DNA of 7,269 bases from CAYJOG01 sp964371695 [NCBI: uncultured bacterium]. GTDB taxonomy: Bacteria > CAYJOG01. Positions within the stretch are counted from its first letter, which is position 1; every line of letters begins with the position of its first letter. Under the pieces are notes generated by a model. That model saw only the letters and a list, made by a program, of their open reading frames with translations. It was not told the DNA's origin and did not search any database. Location of the stretch: the NCBI GenBank assembly GCA_964371695.1, contig CAYJOG010000139.1:1-7269 (forward strand), written 5' to 3'. The translations under genes and the position numbers were made by a program. Below, in pieces: positions 1 through 5,138 of the stretch.

Positions 1-2
1 GG

Positions 3-575
3 GACGAAGCCGGGGGCGGCGCGCGGGGGGGGCCGGTGGGGGGGGGGGCCTGCACCCACCGGCCCCTGCTCAGCAGCCTGGGCGTGGCCGACAGCAAAAC
101 CCTTTCGCCCCAGCGGCGCGAAGAAGTCGCCGGTCTGCTGCGCCAGCACACCGCCCACATTCCGCACCACGCCCTGCTGGTGGACGTGGCCGAGGTGGAA
201 AACCGCAACGTGCTGGGGGCCTCGTTGTGGGGCATGCGTCAGGCGGCGCTATTACTGATTCAAGAAACAGGGGCCCAAAACCCGCTGGTGCTGGTGGACG
301 GCAACCAGCGCCTGCCGGATTTTCCGTTTTCGCAACAGACCTGTGTGAAGGGCGACGCCCGGTTTGCCTGCATCGGCGCGGCCAGCATTCTGGCCAAGGT
401 GACGCGGGACGCCTTCATGACGGCGCTGGACAGGGACTTCCCGGCTTATGGTTTTGCCCGCCACAAGGGTTATGGCACGGCGGCGCACCGCCAGGCACTC
501 CTCACCCACGGCCCCTGCCCCCAGCACCGCAGTCTGTTTATCCGGGGGATATTTCAAAAAAACGGAGCGGGGTAG
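3..575 (+). CDS. rnhB: Ribonuclease HII, 5'-partial
   Basis: RNase HII cleaves the RNA strand of RNA-DNA hybrids and nicks 5' of single ribonucleotides in DNA; it is a cytoplasmic metal-dependent nuclease. The frame is open from base 3 and gives 190 residues, so only about 10-20 N-terminal residues are missing. Base 3 begins the catalytic DEAGRG motif, read here as DEAGGG, which supplies the first Asp and Glu. Further family marks are ADSKTLS, the active-site Asp in LVDG (codon 297-299), KGD, ASILAKVTRD with another Asp (codon 408-410), GYGT and the C-terminal HRSLFIRG. The GTG at 36 is an internal Val of the usual GPVV region, not a start. Bases ~10-50 contain implausible Gly codons and are probably miscalled. 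The gene converges with the DUF962 gene across a REP element. Identification is secure; only the N-terminus is doubtful. Confidence 0.96.
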   Translation, partial: DEAGGGARGGPVGGGACTHRPLLSSLGVADSKTLSPQRREEVAGLLRQHTAHIPHHALLVDVAEVENRNVLGASLWGMRQAALLLIQETGAQNPLVLVDGNQRLPDFPFSQQTCVKGDARFACIGAASILAKVTRDAFMTALDRDFPAYGFARHKGYGTAAHRQALLTHGPCPQHRSLFIRGIFQKNGAG

Positions 576-587
576 TGGTGCATTTGG

Positions 588-666
588 TTAAAAATGAGGA
601 GTAGGTGCGGTGTCCTCACCGCACAAACACAGCAGCGATGTAAACATCGCTGTTACTCATTTTTAA
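588..666. terminator. Possible bidirectional terminator around REP unit 1
   Basis: An outer perfect 11-bp inverted repeat, TTAAAAATGAG (588-598) and CTCATTTTTAA (656-666), brackets the two REP hairpins. It gives a T-run after the structure on the plus strand and, by symmetry, on the minus strand. The element sits between the convergent rnhB and DUF962 genes, so it could end both transcripts. The strong hairpins are not directly adjacent to the T-runs, so this is not a textbook intrinsic terminator; the role is inferred from position and symmetry. Confidence 0.45.
601..656. repeat. REP pair (BIME-like), unit 1
   Basis: Two perfect 8-bp hairpins stand back to back. The first follows the tetranucleotide GTAG (601-604): stem GTGCGGTG / CACCGCAC (605-612, 617-624) with loop TCCT. 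After 8 nt comes stem CAGCGATG / CATCGCTG (633-640, 645-652) with loop TAAA, then TTAC (653-656), the complement of GTAA. A GTAG-type tetranucleotide 5' of a short palindrome is the hallmark of REP elements mobilised by RAYT (TnpA-REP, Y1 HUH) transposases, and two inverted REPs form a BIME. No RAYT gene is in the window. The same design recurs at 1689-1992, so this is a family rather than a chance hairpin. Confidence 0.8.
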
Positions 667-689
667 TCGAACGGACCACTCGCGCAGGT

Positions 690-1055
690 TCACGCCGGTT
701 GTTCTTCAAACAACCCCAGTTCATCCGCCACCGATTCTTCTTTCACCCCCAGGCGCATCAGCCATTTGTCGATGAAATAAACCGGGCCGGAGAGAAACCC
801 CGTGAGGGGGTCGCGGGTGAAAGTGGGGGACTTGCCTTCAAAAGCGTGGCCGATGAGCTGAAACGTCCATCCGCCCAAAAACAGCGCCGCCGCCAGTTTG
901 CGCTGACCCAGCAGCAGGGCGGGCACCGAGGCCATGATGAGCGGAATGCCGATTTCGTGCGTGCGCTGGTTGACGGGGTTCTGGTGGTCCTGAATGTAGG
1001 TGCGCAGCATGTCCTTGTACTCTTCAGACTCGAAAAACGATTTGAGGGACGGCAT
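690..1055 (-). CDS. DUF962 / Mpo1-like membrane protein
   Basis: A 121-residue protein of the DUF962 (YGL010w/Mpo1-like) family. Its yeast member Mpo1 is an Fe(II)-dependent dioxygenase acting on 2-hydroxy fatty acids; the function of short bacterial homologues is not established. Family marks are YIQDHQNPVNQRTHEIGIPL (residues 20-39), with His24, Asn29 and His33, and IGHAFEGKSP (68-77) with His70 and Glu73. The histidines are candidate iron ligands. Residues 36-50 and 54-69 are hydrophobic and probably membrane-embedded; GPVYFIDKWLMRLG (90-103) is a further amphipathic stretch. The start is supported by AAGGAG at 1062-1067, six bases before the ATG. It is transcribed divergently from queD across 140 bp and converges with rnhB. 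The family call is firm; the substrate is unknown. Confidence 0.88.
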   Translation of the reverse strand: MPSLKSFFESEEYKDMLRTYIQDHQNPVNQRTHEIGIPLIMASVPALLLGQRKLAAALFLGGWTFQLIGHAFEGKSPTFTRDPLTGFLSGPVYFIDKWLMRLGVKEESVADELGLFEEQPA

Positions 1056-1195
1056 GGGGTTCTCCTTTTAAATCAAGGGGGTGTGTTGAGTGTAGCAGTT
1101 GGGCAGTTTTGCTGATTCCGGTTTCGGACCTCCTGAAAAACCCCCGCCCGGCGGTTTGAAAACCGTTTGTTTTTGCAACGTGTAGGCTGGTTCCC

Positions 1196-1624
1196 ATGCC
1201 CTACACCATCTCTGTCAAACACAATTTCGAGACGGCCCACCGCCTCACCAGCACCAGCAGCATGAAATGCCAGTCCATCCATGGCCACAGTTGGTGGATT
1301 GAAGTGTGGATTGAGGGGGACACCCTGAGCAGCGACGAAATGCTGGCCCCCTACGGCGACATCAAAAAAGCCTGGCGCACATTTATTGACAGCGAAATTG
1401 ACCACGGTCTGGTGCTGAGCAGCACCGACCCCCTGGTGGCGGCGCTGAAAACCGCCCTGCCCCACCAGAAGCTCTATCTGCTGCAGGGCGACCCCACCAC
1501 CGAAAACCTCTCCCGCCACCTGTTTGAAAAAGCCAGGGAAATCATCGAGCCATTTGGCGAGGGCCTACGGGTGACCCGCGTGGCCCTGCAGGAAACCCAC
1601 GTGAACTTCGCGGGTTATGAATAA
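1196..1624 (+). CDS. queD: 6-carboxytetrahydropterin synthase (QueD/PTPS family)
   Basis: QueD converts 7,8-dihydroneopterin triphosphate to 6-carboxy-5,6,7,8-tetrahydropterin, the first committed step towards preQ0 and queuosine; it is a soluble zinc enzyme. The 142-residue protein has the zinc ligands His15 (FETAHRL) and His29/His31 (IHGHSW), the catalytic Cys25 in a C-x3-HGH spacing typical of QueD rather than eukaryotic-type PTPS, the Asp69-His70 pair (DHGLVL), PTTEN (100-104) and Glu133 near the C-terminus. No clear Shine-Dalgarno site precedes the ATG. The 140-bp upstream gap contains a 6-bp hairpin (CGGTTT / AAACCG, 1152-1165) but no preQ1 riboswitch that I can recognise. Other queuosine genes (queC, queE, folE) are not in the window. 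The stop codon lies inside a long palindrome, and the gene converges with the HIT gene. Confidence 0.92.
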   Translation: MPYTISVKHNFETAHRLTSTSSMKCQSIHGHSWWIEVWIEGDTLSSDEMLAPYGDIKKAWRTFIDSEIDHGLVLSSTDPLVAALKTALPHQKLYLLQGDPTTENLSRHLFEKAREIIEPFGEGLRVTRVALQETHVNFAGYE

Positions 1625-1633
1625 CCCGCGAAG
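1606..1633. repeat. 28-bp perfect palindrome across the queD stop codon
   Basis: CTTCGCGGGTTAT (1606-1618) and ATAACCCGCGAAG (1621-1633) are exact reverse complements, 13 bp each, separated only by GA. The queD stop TAA (1622-1624) lies in the right arm, so the left arm codes for the last residues. In RNA it would fold as a GC-rich stem closing queD; only a weak T-rich stretch (GTTGTTTATT, 1641-1650) follows, so it may be a terminator-like or 3'-end stabilising hairpin. It differs in sequence from the REP elements downstream. Confidence 0.75.
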
Positions 1634-1754
1634 CGACACGGTTGTTTATTCAAGGCAAAAACCCTCGATTTTTCACCCATTTTTTGAAGTAGGCGCGGTG
1701 TCCATTGCTGTTAGGTTTGTGAGAAAAGTCCCGGATTATCAGGGGTTTTTTGAG

Positions 1755-1810
1755 GTAGCCCCGGCGTCCCGCCGGGAGCATCAACCGCGCCAAAGGCGCG
1801 CACCATTCAG
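1755..1810 (+). repeat. REP-like arm inside the MITE, forward copy
   Basis: GTAG (1755-1758) is followed by the stem CCCGGCG / CGCCGGG (1760-1766, 1770-1776), then GAGCA-side sequence (to 1780) and a second hairpin CGCGCC / GGCGCG (1786-1791, 1795-1800) with loop AAA, ending in CACCATTCAG. The first 26 bases recur exactly, inverted, at 1867-1892. Confidence 0.7.
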
Positions 1811-1836
1811 ATTCCTTTTCGGGCTCCCTGAAAAAA

Positions 1837-1892
1837 CCCTGTTTGGTGACGCCTTCGGCGTTTATTTGCTCCCGGCGGGACGCCGGGGCTAC
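1837..1892 (-). repeat. REP-like arm inside the MITE, inverted copy
   Basis: On the minus strand this starts with GTAG (complement of 1889-1892) and repeats the 26 bases of the forward copy exactly (1867-1892). A diverged second hairpin follows (ACGCC / GGCGT around 1849-1861, loop GAA), then CACCA and an A-rich end. The forward and inverted copies could pair into one large hairpin that occupies most of the element. Confidence 0.65.
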
Positions 1893-2012
1893 CCATAAAC
1901 CTGACAGCAATGGGCGCGGTGTCCCCACCGCGCACAGACCACAAAAAATCACGGGGTTTTGTCCTCCACGGCGACGGGGACGTCGCCGCTACTCCTGCAC
2001 ACAACAATGTCC

Positions 2013-2516
2013 TCAGCTTTTCGCAAACCGCCGGGCATAGGCGGCAGTCAGCGTGTCCTTCACCTCGTGGGGGCTGGCGATGATGATTTTCGCCCCACCG
2101 ATGATGTCCATGAAACCGGTTTCGTTGCGGTAACGGGGCACCACGTGCCAGTGCAGGTGGGCAATGGACGCCCCCCCCGCCGGCCCCAGGTTCAGACCCA
2201 CGTTAAAGCCGTGGCACTGATAGGTTTCTTCGAGAATCTCCAGACTGGCGTCCAGCAGGGTTTTCCATTCCAGGGTTTCTTCGTTGCTCATCTGGCGCGG
2301 GTCGGTGATATGGCGCGTGGGGAACACCATGACGTGGCCAGGGCTGTAGGGGTAAAGGTTCAGACACACCCACAGGTGTTCGCCCCGGTACACGACCAAT
2401 TCCTCCACTTGGGGGTCACCCCCCACAATGCCACACAGAATGCACCGCACAGCGGGCCTGCCTCCCCGCACATAGGCATACTTCGAGGCGACAAACAGGT
2501 TGCGCCGATCCGCCAC
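2013..2516 (-). CDS. HIT-family nucleotide hydrolase/phosphorylase (AP4A phosphorylase-like)
   Basis: HIT proteins hydrolyse or phosphorolyse nucleotide phosphodiesters or anhydrides such as diadenosine polyphosphates. This 167-residue protein has the catalytic H-x-H-x-H triad as HLHWH (residues 120-124), preceded by GFNVGLNLGPAGGASIA (103-119). The YPYSPGHVMVFPTRHI block (55-70) and the C-terminal FMDIIGGAKII (135-145) resemble the bacterial AP4A phosphorylase branch typified by Rv2613c. Cys25 and Cys28 (CILC) may bind zinc together with a histidine, as in some bacterial HIT proteins. The start is GTG at 2514-2516, chosen because AAGGA overlaps the STAS stop (TAAGGAAAC then GTG) and the N-terminus fits the family. 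It lies 6 nt downstream of the STAS gene, so translation is probably coupled. The substrate is not determined. Confidence 0.9.
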   Translation of the reverse strand: MADRRNLFVASKYAYVRGGRPAVRCILCGIVGGDPQVEELVVYRGEHLWVCLNLYPYSPGHVMVFPTRHITDPRQMSNEETLEWKTLLDASLEILEETYQCHGFNVGLNLGPAGGASIAHLHWHVVPRYRNETGFMDIIGGAKIIIASPHEVKDTLTAAYARRFAKS

Positions 2517-2522
2517 GTTTCC

Positions 2523-2861
2523 TTATCCGAATGCCTTGATGGCGTCTTCCTCGGTGTCAAAGAGTTTGATGAACTTGTCCGTGGCCGTGATTTCAAAGAT
2601 TTTCCTGATGTTCGGCTCGGCCCCCGCCACCGCCACCTTGCCGCCGTTTTTGCGGCTGAGTTCTTTGTAGGCCTTGATGATCTTGCCCAGTCCCGAAGAA
2701 TCCAGGAACGACACCGAAGCGATGTTCACAATCAAAAACTGTGTGTCCTGGTTGATCAGCCCCATGAACACTTCATCCAACTGCTGGACTTCCTCCAGGC
2801 GGCATTGTCCGTTCAGTCTGACGATATGGCCGTTGCCTTGTTGGGTTTGTTGAATGTCCAT
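2523..2861 (-). CDS. STAS-domain protein, anti-sigma factor antagonist-like
   Basis: A 112-residue single STAS domain like SpoIIAA/RsbV. Such proteins bind an anti-sigma serine kinase when unphosphorylated and release its sigma factor or other target. The family marks are VRLNGQCRLEEVQQLDEVF (residues 14-32), LIVNIASVSFLDSSGLGKII (43-62) and a C-terminal helix. Ser55 of DSSG aligns with the phosphorylated Ser58 of B. subtilis SpoIIAA. AGGAG lies 10 nt before the ATG, slightly far. It is the middle gene of the zinc-ribbon/STAS/HIT operon, 55 bp after the first gene and 6 bp before the third. No RsbW-type kinase, PP2C phosphatase or sigma factor is in the window, so the partner must be elsewhere; STAS proteins also work in other partner-switch and membrane-lipid systems. 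Confidence 0.9.
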   Translation of the reverse strand: MDIQQTQQGNGHIVRLNGQCRLEEVQQLDEVFMGLINQDTQFLIVNIASVSFLDSSGLGKIIKAYKELSRKNGGKVAVAGAEPNIRKIFEITATDKFIKLFDTEEDAIKAFG

Positions 2862-2916
2862 GCCGGATCAGCTCCTGATTGGGGGTTCGCGCCTGGGGCG
2901 CACCTGTAAAGCCGGA

Positions 2917-3777
2917 CTAGTTTAGCTGGCTTCCGCACATTTCGCAGAAACCCGCGCCTTCGGGGTTTTCGTGACCACAAACCCCACAACTGGCCCCCAT
3001 GCTCATGCCGCCCGGCACGGCAGAGGGTTCGTCGAAATTGAACTCCTCCATGGGGGCTTCGCTGCTGCCCAGGTCAAAACTCACCTCGGCGTTGGGGTCT
3101 GGCAGGGCCACCACGGCAGCGGGCAGACTGGCCTGGGCCTGGGCCGCCGCCCCCAGCGTGGCCCCACAGGTTTCGCAAAAAGCTGCGCCGGGCTGGTTTT
3201 CGGCCCCACAGGCGTTGCAGGTGACGTTGCGGCCCGCCGGAGCCGCCGCCGCCGGAGCCTGTCCCGTGAGCGACGCGCCGCAGGTTTCGCAAAAGGCCGC
3301 TCCTGGTTCGTTGCCTGCCCCACAGGCGGCACACACGGGTGCAGCGGCGGCAGGCGCAGAAACCCCCGCCAACCCGGCCCCACAGGTTTCACAAAAAGCC
3401 GCGCCCGGTTCGTTGTCTGCCCCGCAAGAGGGACAGGTGAGCGCGCCGCTGGCCGCCGGGGCCGCACCGGCCGCCGCTACCGGCGCAGCCGCTGGAGCCG
3501 CCGCCCCGCCCCCCTGCAAACCGGCGCCGCAGGCCCCGCAAAACATGGCCTCTGACTCATTGGCATATCCACAGGCTGGGCAGGTGAGCATGGCCGCGCC
3601 GCTCACTTCGCCGTAGGCTTCCAGCATGGCCCCCAGGGTGAGGGCTTCGTCCTCCACCTGCCGCCAGAAGTCGCTTTCCTTCAAGGGACAGGCTTCCGGC
3701 CCCATCTGCACGCCACAATCGGGGCAGAACTTGTAGCCCGCCCGCTGGTAGGTCTCGCAGGGTTGCATCATCAACAT
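2917..3777 (-). CDS. Multi zinc-ribbon protein
   Basis: A 286-residue protein if started at the ATG at 3775-3777 (ATGs at 3771 and 3768 are alternatives). The frame stays open upstream to 4014, but that part overlaps the divergent glycosyltransferase and is Arg/His/Gln-rich, so it was left out. It contains five zinc ribbons, each C-x2-C-x10-C-x2-C: Cys66/69/80/83, 115/118/129/132, 149/152/163/166, 187/190/201/204 and 264/267/278/281. A degenerate sixth at the N-terminus has only Cys7, 18 and 21, with Met4 where the first Cys would be. Ribbons 2-4 share a near-identical core (NEPGAAFCETCGA) and are joined by Ala/Pro linkers. An acidic segment (DLGSSEAPMEEFNFDEPS, 235-252) precedes the last ribbon. 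There is no signal peptide or membrane segment. Ribbons of this kind bind protein, RNA or DNA; the role is unknown. It is first in the operon with STAS and HIT, and no Shine-Dalgarno site is evident. Confidence 0.85.
   Translation of the reverse strand: MLMMQPCETYQRAGYKFCPDCGVQMGPEACPLKESDFWRQVEDEALTLGAMLEAYGEVSGAAMLTCPACGYANESEAMFCGACGAGLQGGGAAAPAAAPVAAAGAAPAASGALTCPSCGADNEPGAAFCETCGAGLAGVSAPAAAAPVCAACGAGNEPGAAFCETCGASLTGQAPAAAAPAGRNVTCNACGAENQPGAAFCETCGATLGAAAQAQASLPAAVVALPDPNAEVSFDLGSSEAPMEEFNFDEPSAVPGGMSMGASCGVCGHENPEGAGFCEMCGSQLN
3151..3441 (-). repeat. Tandem zinc-ribbon coding repeats (ribbons 2-4)
   Basis: Three coding repeats lie at about 3367-3441, 3265-3339 and 3151-3225, separated by Ala/Pro-rich linkers. 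At DNA level CACAGGTTTC (plus strand) with a following CAAAA run recurs in each, which points to recent internal duplication. Ribbons 1 (3514-3588) and 5 (2920-2994) are more diverged. Copy number could vary between strains by recombination. Confidence 0.7.
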
Positions 3778-3787
3778 GCGTAAGCGT

Positions 3788-3797
3788 GAAGTATAAC
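3788..3797. promoter_or_regulatory. Possible shared -10 region of two divergent promoters
   Basis: GAAGTATAAC lies in the 30-bp gap between the zinc-ribbon ATG (3777, minus) and the glycosyltransferase ATG (3808, plus). On the minus strand it reads TATACT (3795-3790), and on the plus strand TATAAC (3792-3797). Both are good -10 matches and overlap on the same bases. No convincing -35 was found on either side. Each start codon would lie only about 5-6 nt after its transcription start, giving very short leaders, which agrees with the lack of Shine-Dalgarno sites. Confidence 0.35.
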
Positions 3798-3807
3798 AAA
3801 GCCGGTC

Positions 3808-5079
3808 ATGGCGTTTTCGGGCTTGGTTTTGCATAAACTGCTCTGCTTGAGCACCCAGCGCCCCAAAATCCTGCGGCTGATTTCGCGGCTTAACGCCGGC
3901 GGCCCCACACGGCAGGTGGTGTGGCTGTGCGCACAGATGCAGGACCACTACGACAGTGTGCTGGCCGCCGGTGTGCCGCCGCCGGGCGAGACGGACATGA
4001 GCCATTTTGCCCACGAACGGGGCGTGGACCCGGTGGTCATGCCCTCTCTCAGCCGTGAAATCTCACCCCGCGACGTGTTTGCGGTGCTGGACGTGATTCG
4101 CCTGATACGCCGTGTGCGGCCCGACATATTGCACATGCACACCACCAAGGCGGGTTTTGCGGGGCGTCTGGCGGCGCTGGTGACCCGGCCCCTGTGGGGT
4201 GTGCCCAGGGTGTGCGTCTACACCTTTCACGGCCACAGCCTGTCGGGCCACCTGCACCCCCTCAAGCACCTCGTCATCCGTTTTCTGGAGCGTTTTCTGG
4301 CCCGCAGCACCAGCCGCATCGTGGTCATCAGCGAAAAACTCTTTCAGACGATTCACGGCGAATTTCGCGTGGGCCGGGCCGCGCAATATCGCCTGATTCC
4401 CAACGCCATGGACCTGGACGCCTTTCTCGCCCCCTGGCCCCAACCGGCCCACCCGCTGATGGGCGAACCCGGCCCCCTGCGCATTGGCACCGTGGGGCGG
4501 CTGATTGACCTGAAGGGTTATGACTTTTTGCTGGACACCTTTGCCAAAGCGGACTTTCCGGCACGGCTGTTTATTGCGGGGGAAGGCGAAAAAGAGGTCA
4601 CCCTGAAGGCGCGGGCCACAGGCCTGGGTCTGGATGAAAAAGTGTTCTGGCTGGGTTATGTGCCAGACACCCAGGCGCTGTATCAGCATGTGGACGTGTA
4701 CGTACTCACCAGCCGCACCGAGGGAACCCCCATGGTGCTGCTGGAGGCCATGACCTGCGCCACCCCCGTCATCGCCACCCGCGTGGGGGGCGTGCCCGAA
4801 ATGCTGGGGCCCCTTGAGAGTGAAACCCCCGAAGGCGTGGGCCTGCACACCCATGGTTATTCCATTGCGGTGGACGACGAAAAGGCGCTTTTGGCCGCCC
4901 TGAAACGGATACGCGAAAACCCTGAAGACGCCCGCACCCGCGCGCTGGCCGCCCGCGAACACGTGCTGGAAACCCGCACCCTCAGCCGACTGGTGACCCA
5001 GATGGACGGGCTTTATCAGGAGGCCCTGTCCGCACCGAAATCCCGCACCATGGACCCGAAGCTGGCGGGGCTGGTGTAG
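3808..5079 (+). CDS. GT4-family glycosyltransferase
   Basis: A 423-residue GT-B enzyme of family GT4, a retaining nucleotide-sugar glycosyltransferase that usually works at the cytoplasmic face of the membrane on polysaccharide, lipid or protein-linked glycans. The N-terminal Rossmann domain has ILRLISRLNAGGPTRQV (residues 21-37) with the acceptor-side Gly-Gly loop, DILHMHTTKAGFAGRLAA (106-123) and TFHGH (139-143). The C-terminal donor domain has IGTVGRLIDLKGYDFLL (226-242), LFIAGEGE (254-261) and the E-x7-E motif TEGTPMVLLEAM (Glu305, Glu313), followed by ATRVGGVPEML. The N-terminus is about 19 residues longer than is usual before the first strand, and the ATG has no Shine-Dalgarno site; a TTG at 3847 is an alternative. 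No other glycan genes are nearby, so donor and acceptor cannot be inferred. Confidence 0.92.
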   Translation: MAFSGLVLHKLLCLSTQRPKILRLISRLNAGGPTRQVVWLCAQMQDHYDSVLAAGVPPPGETDMSHFAHERGVDPVVMPSLSREISPRDVFAVLDVIRLIRRVRPDILHMHTTKAGFAGRLAALVTRPLWGVPRVCVYTFHGHSLSGHLHPLKHLVIRFLERFLARSTSRIVVISEKLFQTIHGEFRVGRAAQYRLIPNAMDLDAFLAPWPQPAHPLMGEPGPLRIGTVGRLIDLKGYDFLLDTFAKADFPARLFIAGEGEKEVTLKARATGLGLDEKVFWLGYVPDTQALYQHVDVYVLTSRTEGTPMVLLEAMTCATPVIATRVGGVPEMLGPLESETPEGVGLHTHGYSIAVDDEKALLAALKRIRENPEDARTRALAAREHVLETRTLSRLVTQMDGLYQEALSAPKSRTMDPKLAGLV

Positions 5080-5123
5080 CGCATATTCAACCCAAAACCT
5101 GCTGGCTGAAAAAATACGGAGGG

Positions 5124-5132
5124 TGGTACAAT
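5124..5132 (+). promoter_or_regulatory. Possible extended -10 promoter for the small-gene pair
   Basis: TGGTACAAT matches the extended -10 form TGnTATAAT at 8 of the 9 consensus-defined or free positions. It ends 6 nt before the GTG start of the 118-aa gene, so the transcript would be leaderless or nearly so. No -35 is evident, which extended -10 promoters tolerate. It marks the beginning of the AT-richer segment. Confidence 0.35.
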
Positions 5133-5138
5133 TAACCT

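Larger units (their letters stand above)
1703..1912. mobile_element. MITE-like element with 19-bp TIRs, inserted in a REP hairpin
   Basis: This 210-bp non-coding element is bounded by CATTGCTGTTAGGTTTGTG (1703-1721) and its inverted copy at 1894-1912, matching at 17 of 19 positions. It is flanked by an exact 11-bp direct repeat, GGCGCGGTGTC, at 1692-1702 and 1913-1923. Removing the element and one copy restores an intact REP hairpin, so the flanks behave as a target-site duplication. A duplication of 10-13 bp with ends starting CA is known for IS4-superfamily elements (IS4, IS231 and their mobile cassettes), but the assignment is only inference. It carries no transposase and would need one in trans. 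Inside are two inverted REP-like copies. Confidence 0.7.
1689..1992. repeat. REP pair (BIME-like), unit 2, split by an insertion
   Basis: The gap between queD and the HIT gene (1625-2012) contains no credible gene and is mostly repeat. Its outer parts form a REP pair of the same design as at 601-656. GTAG (1689-1692) is followed by GCGCGGTG (1693-1700); the matching arm CACCGCGC is displaced to 1926-1933. Joined across 1703-1923, the two arms make an 8-bp stem with loop TCCC. The second hairpin is CGGCGACG / CGTCGCCG (1969-1976, 1981-1988) with loop GGGA, ending in CTAC (1989-1992), the complement of GTAG. The spacer between hairpins is 35 nt here against 8 nt in unit 1. Confidence 0.75.

Noticed and set aside
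1056-1195. preQ1 riboswitch upstream of queD
   Set aside because: I could not find the conserved short H-type pseudoknot elements; only a 6-bp hairpin is present.
1073-1519. 148-codon minus-strand frame opposite queD
   Set aside because: It is antisense to a well-identified enzyme and shows no recognisable motif.
1617-2040. Several short open frames on both strands in the queD-HIT gap
   Set aside because: They translate REP and MITE repeats (Pro/Ala/Arg runs) and lack Shine-Dalgarno sites.
1959-2909. 316-codon plus-strand frame opposite HIT and STAS
   Set aside because: It runs through two clear genes on the other strand and has the low-complexity His/Pro/Val composition of a shadow.
3151-3441. 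CRISPR-like spacing of repeats in the zinc-ribbon gene
   Set aside because: The repeats are coding, in frame and imperfect, and the intervening sequences are Ala/Pro linkers, not spacers.
3778-4014. N-terminal extension of the zinc-ribbon frame
   Set aside because: It overlaps the start of the glycosyltransferase on the other strand, lacks family features and has no ribosome binding site; the ATG at 3777 is preferred.
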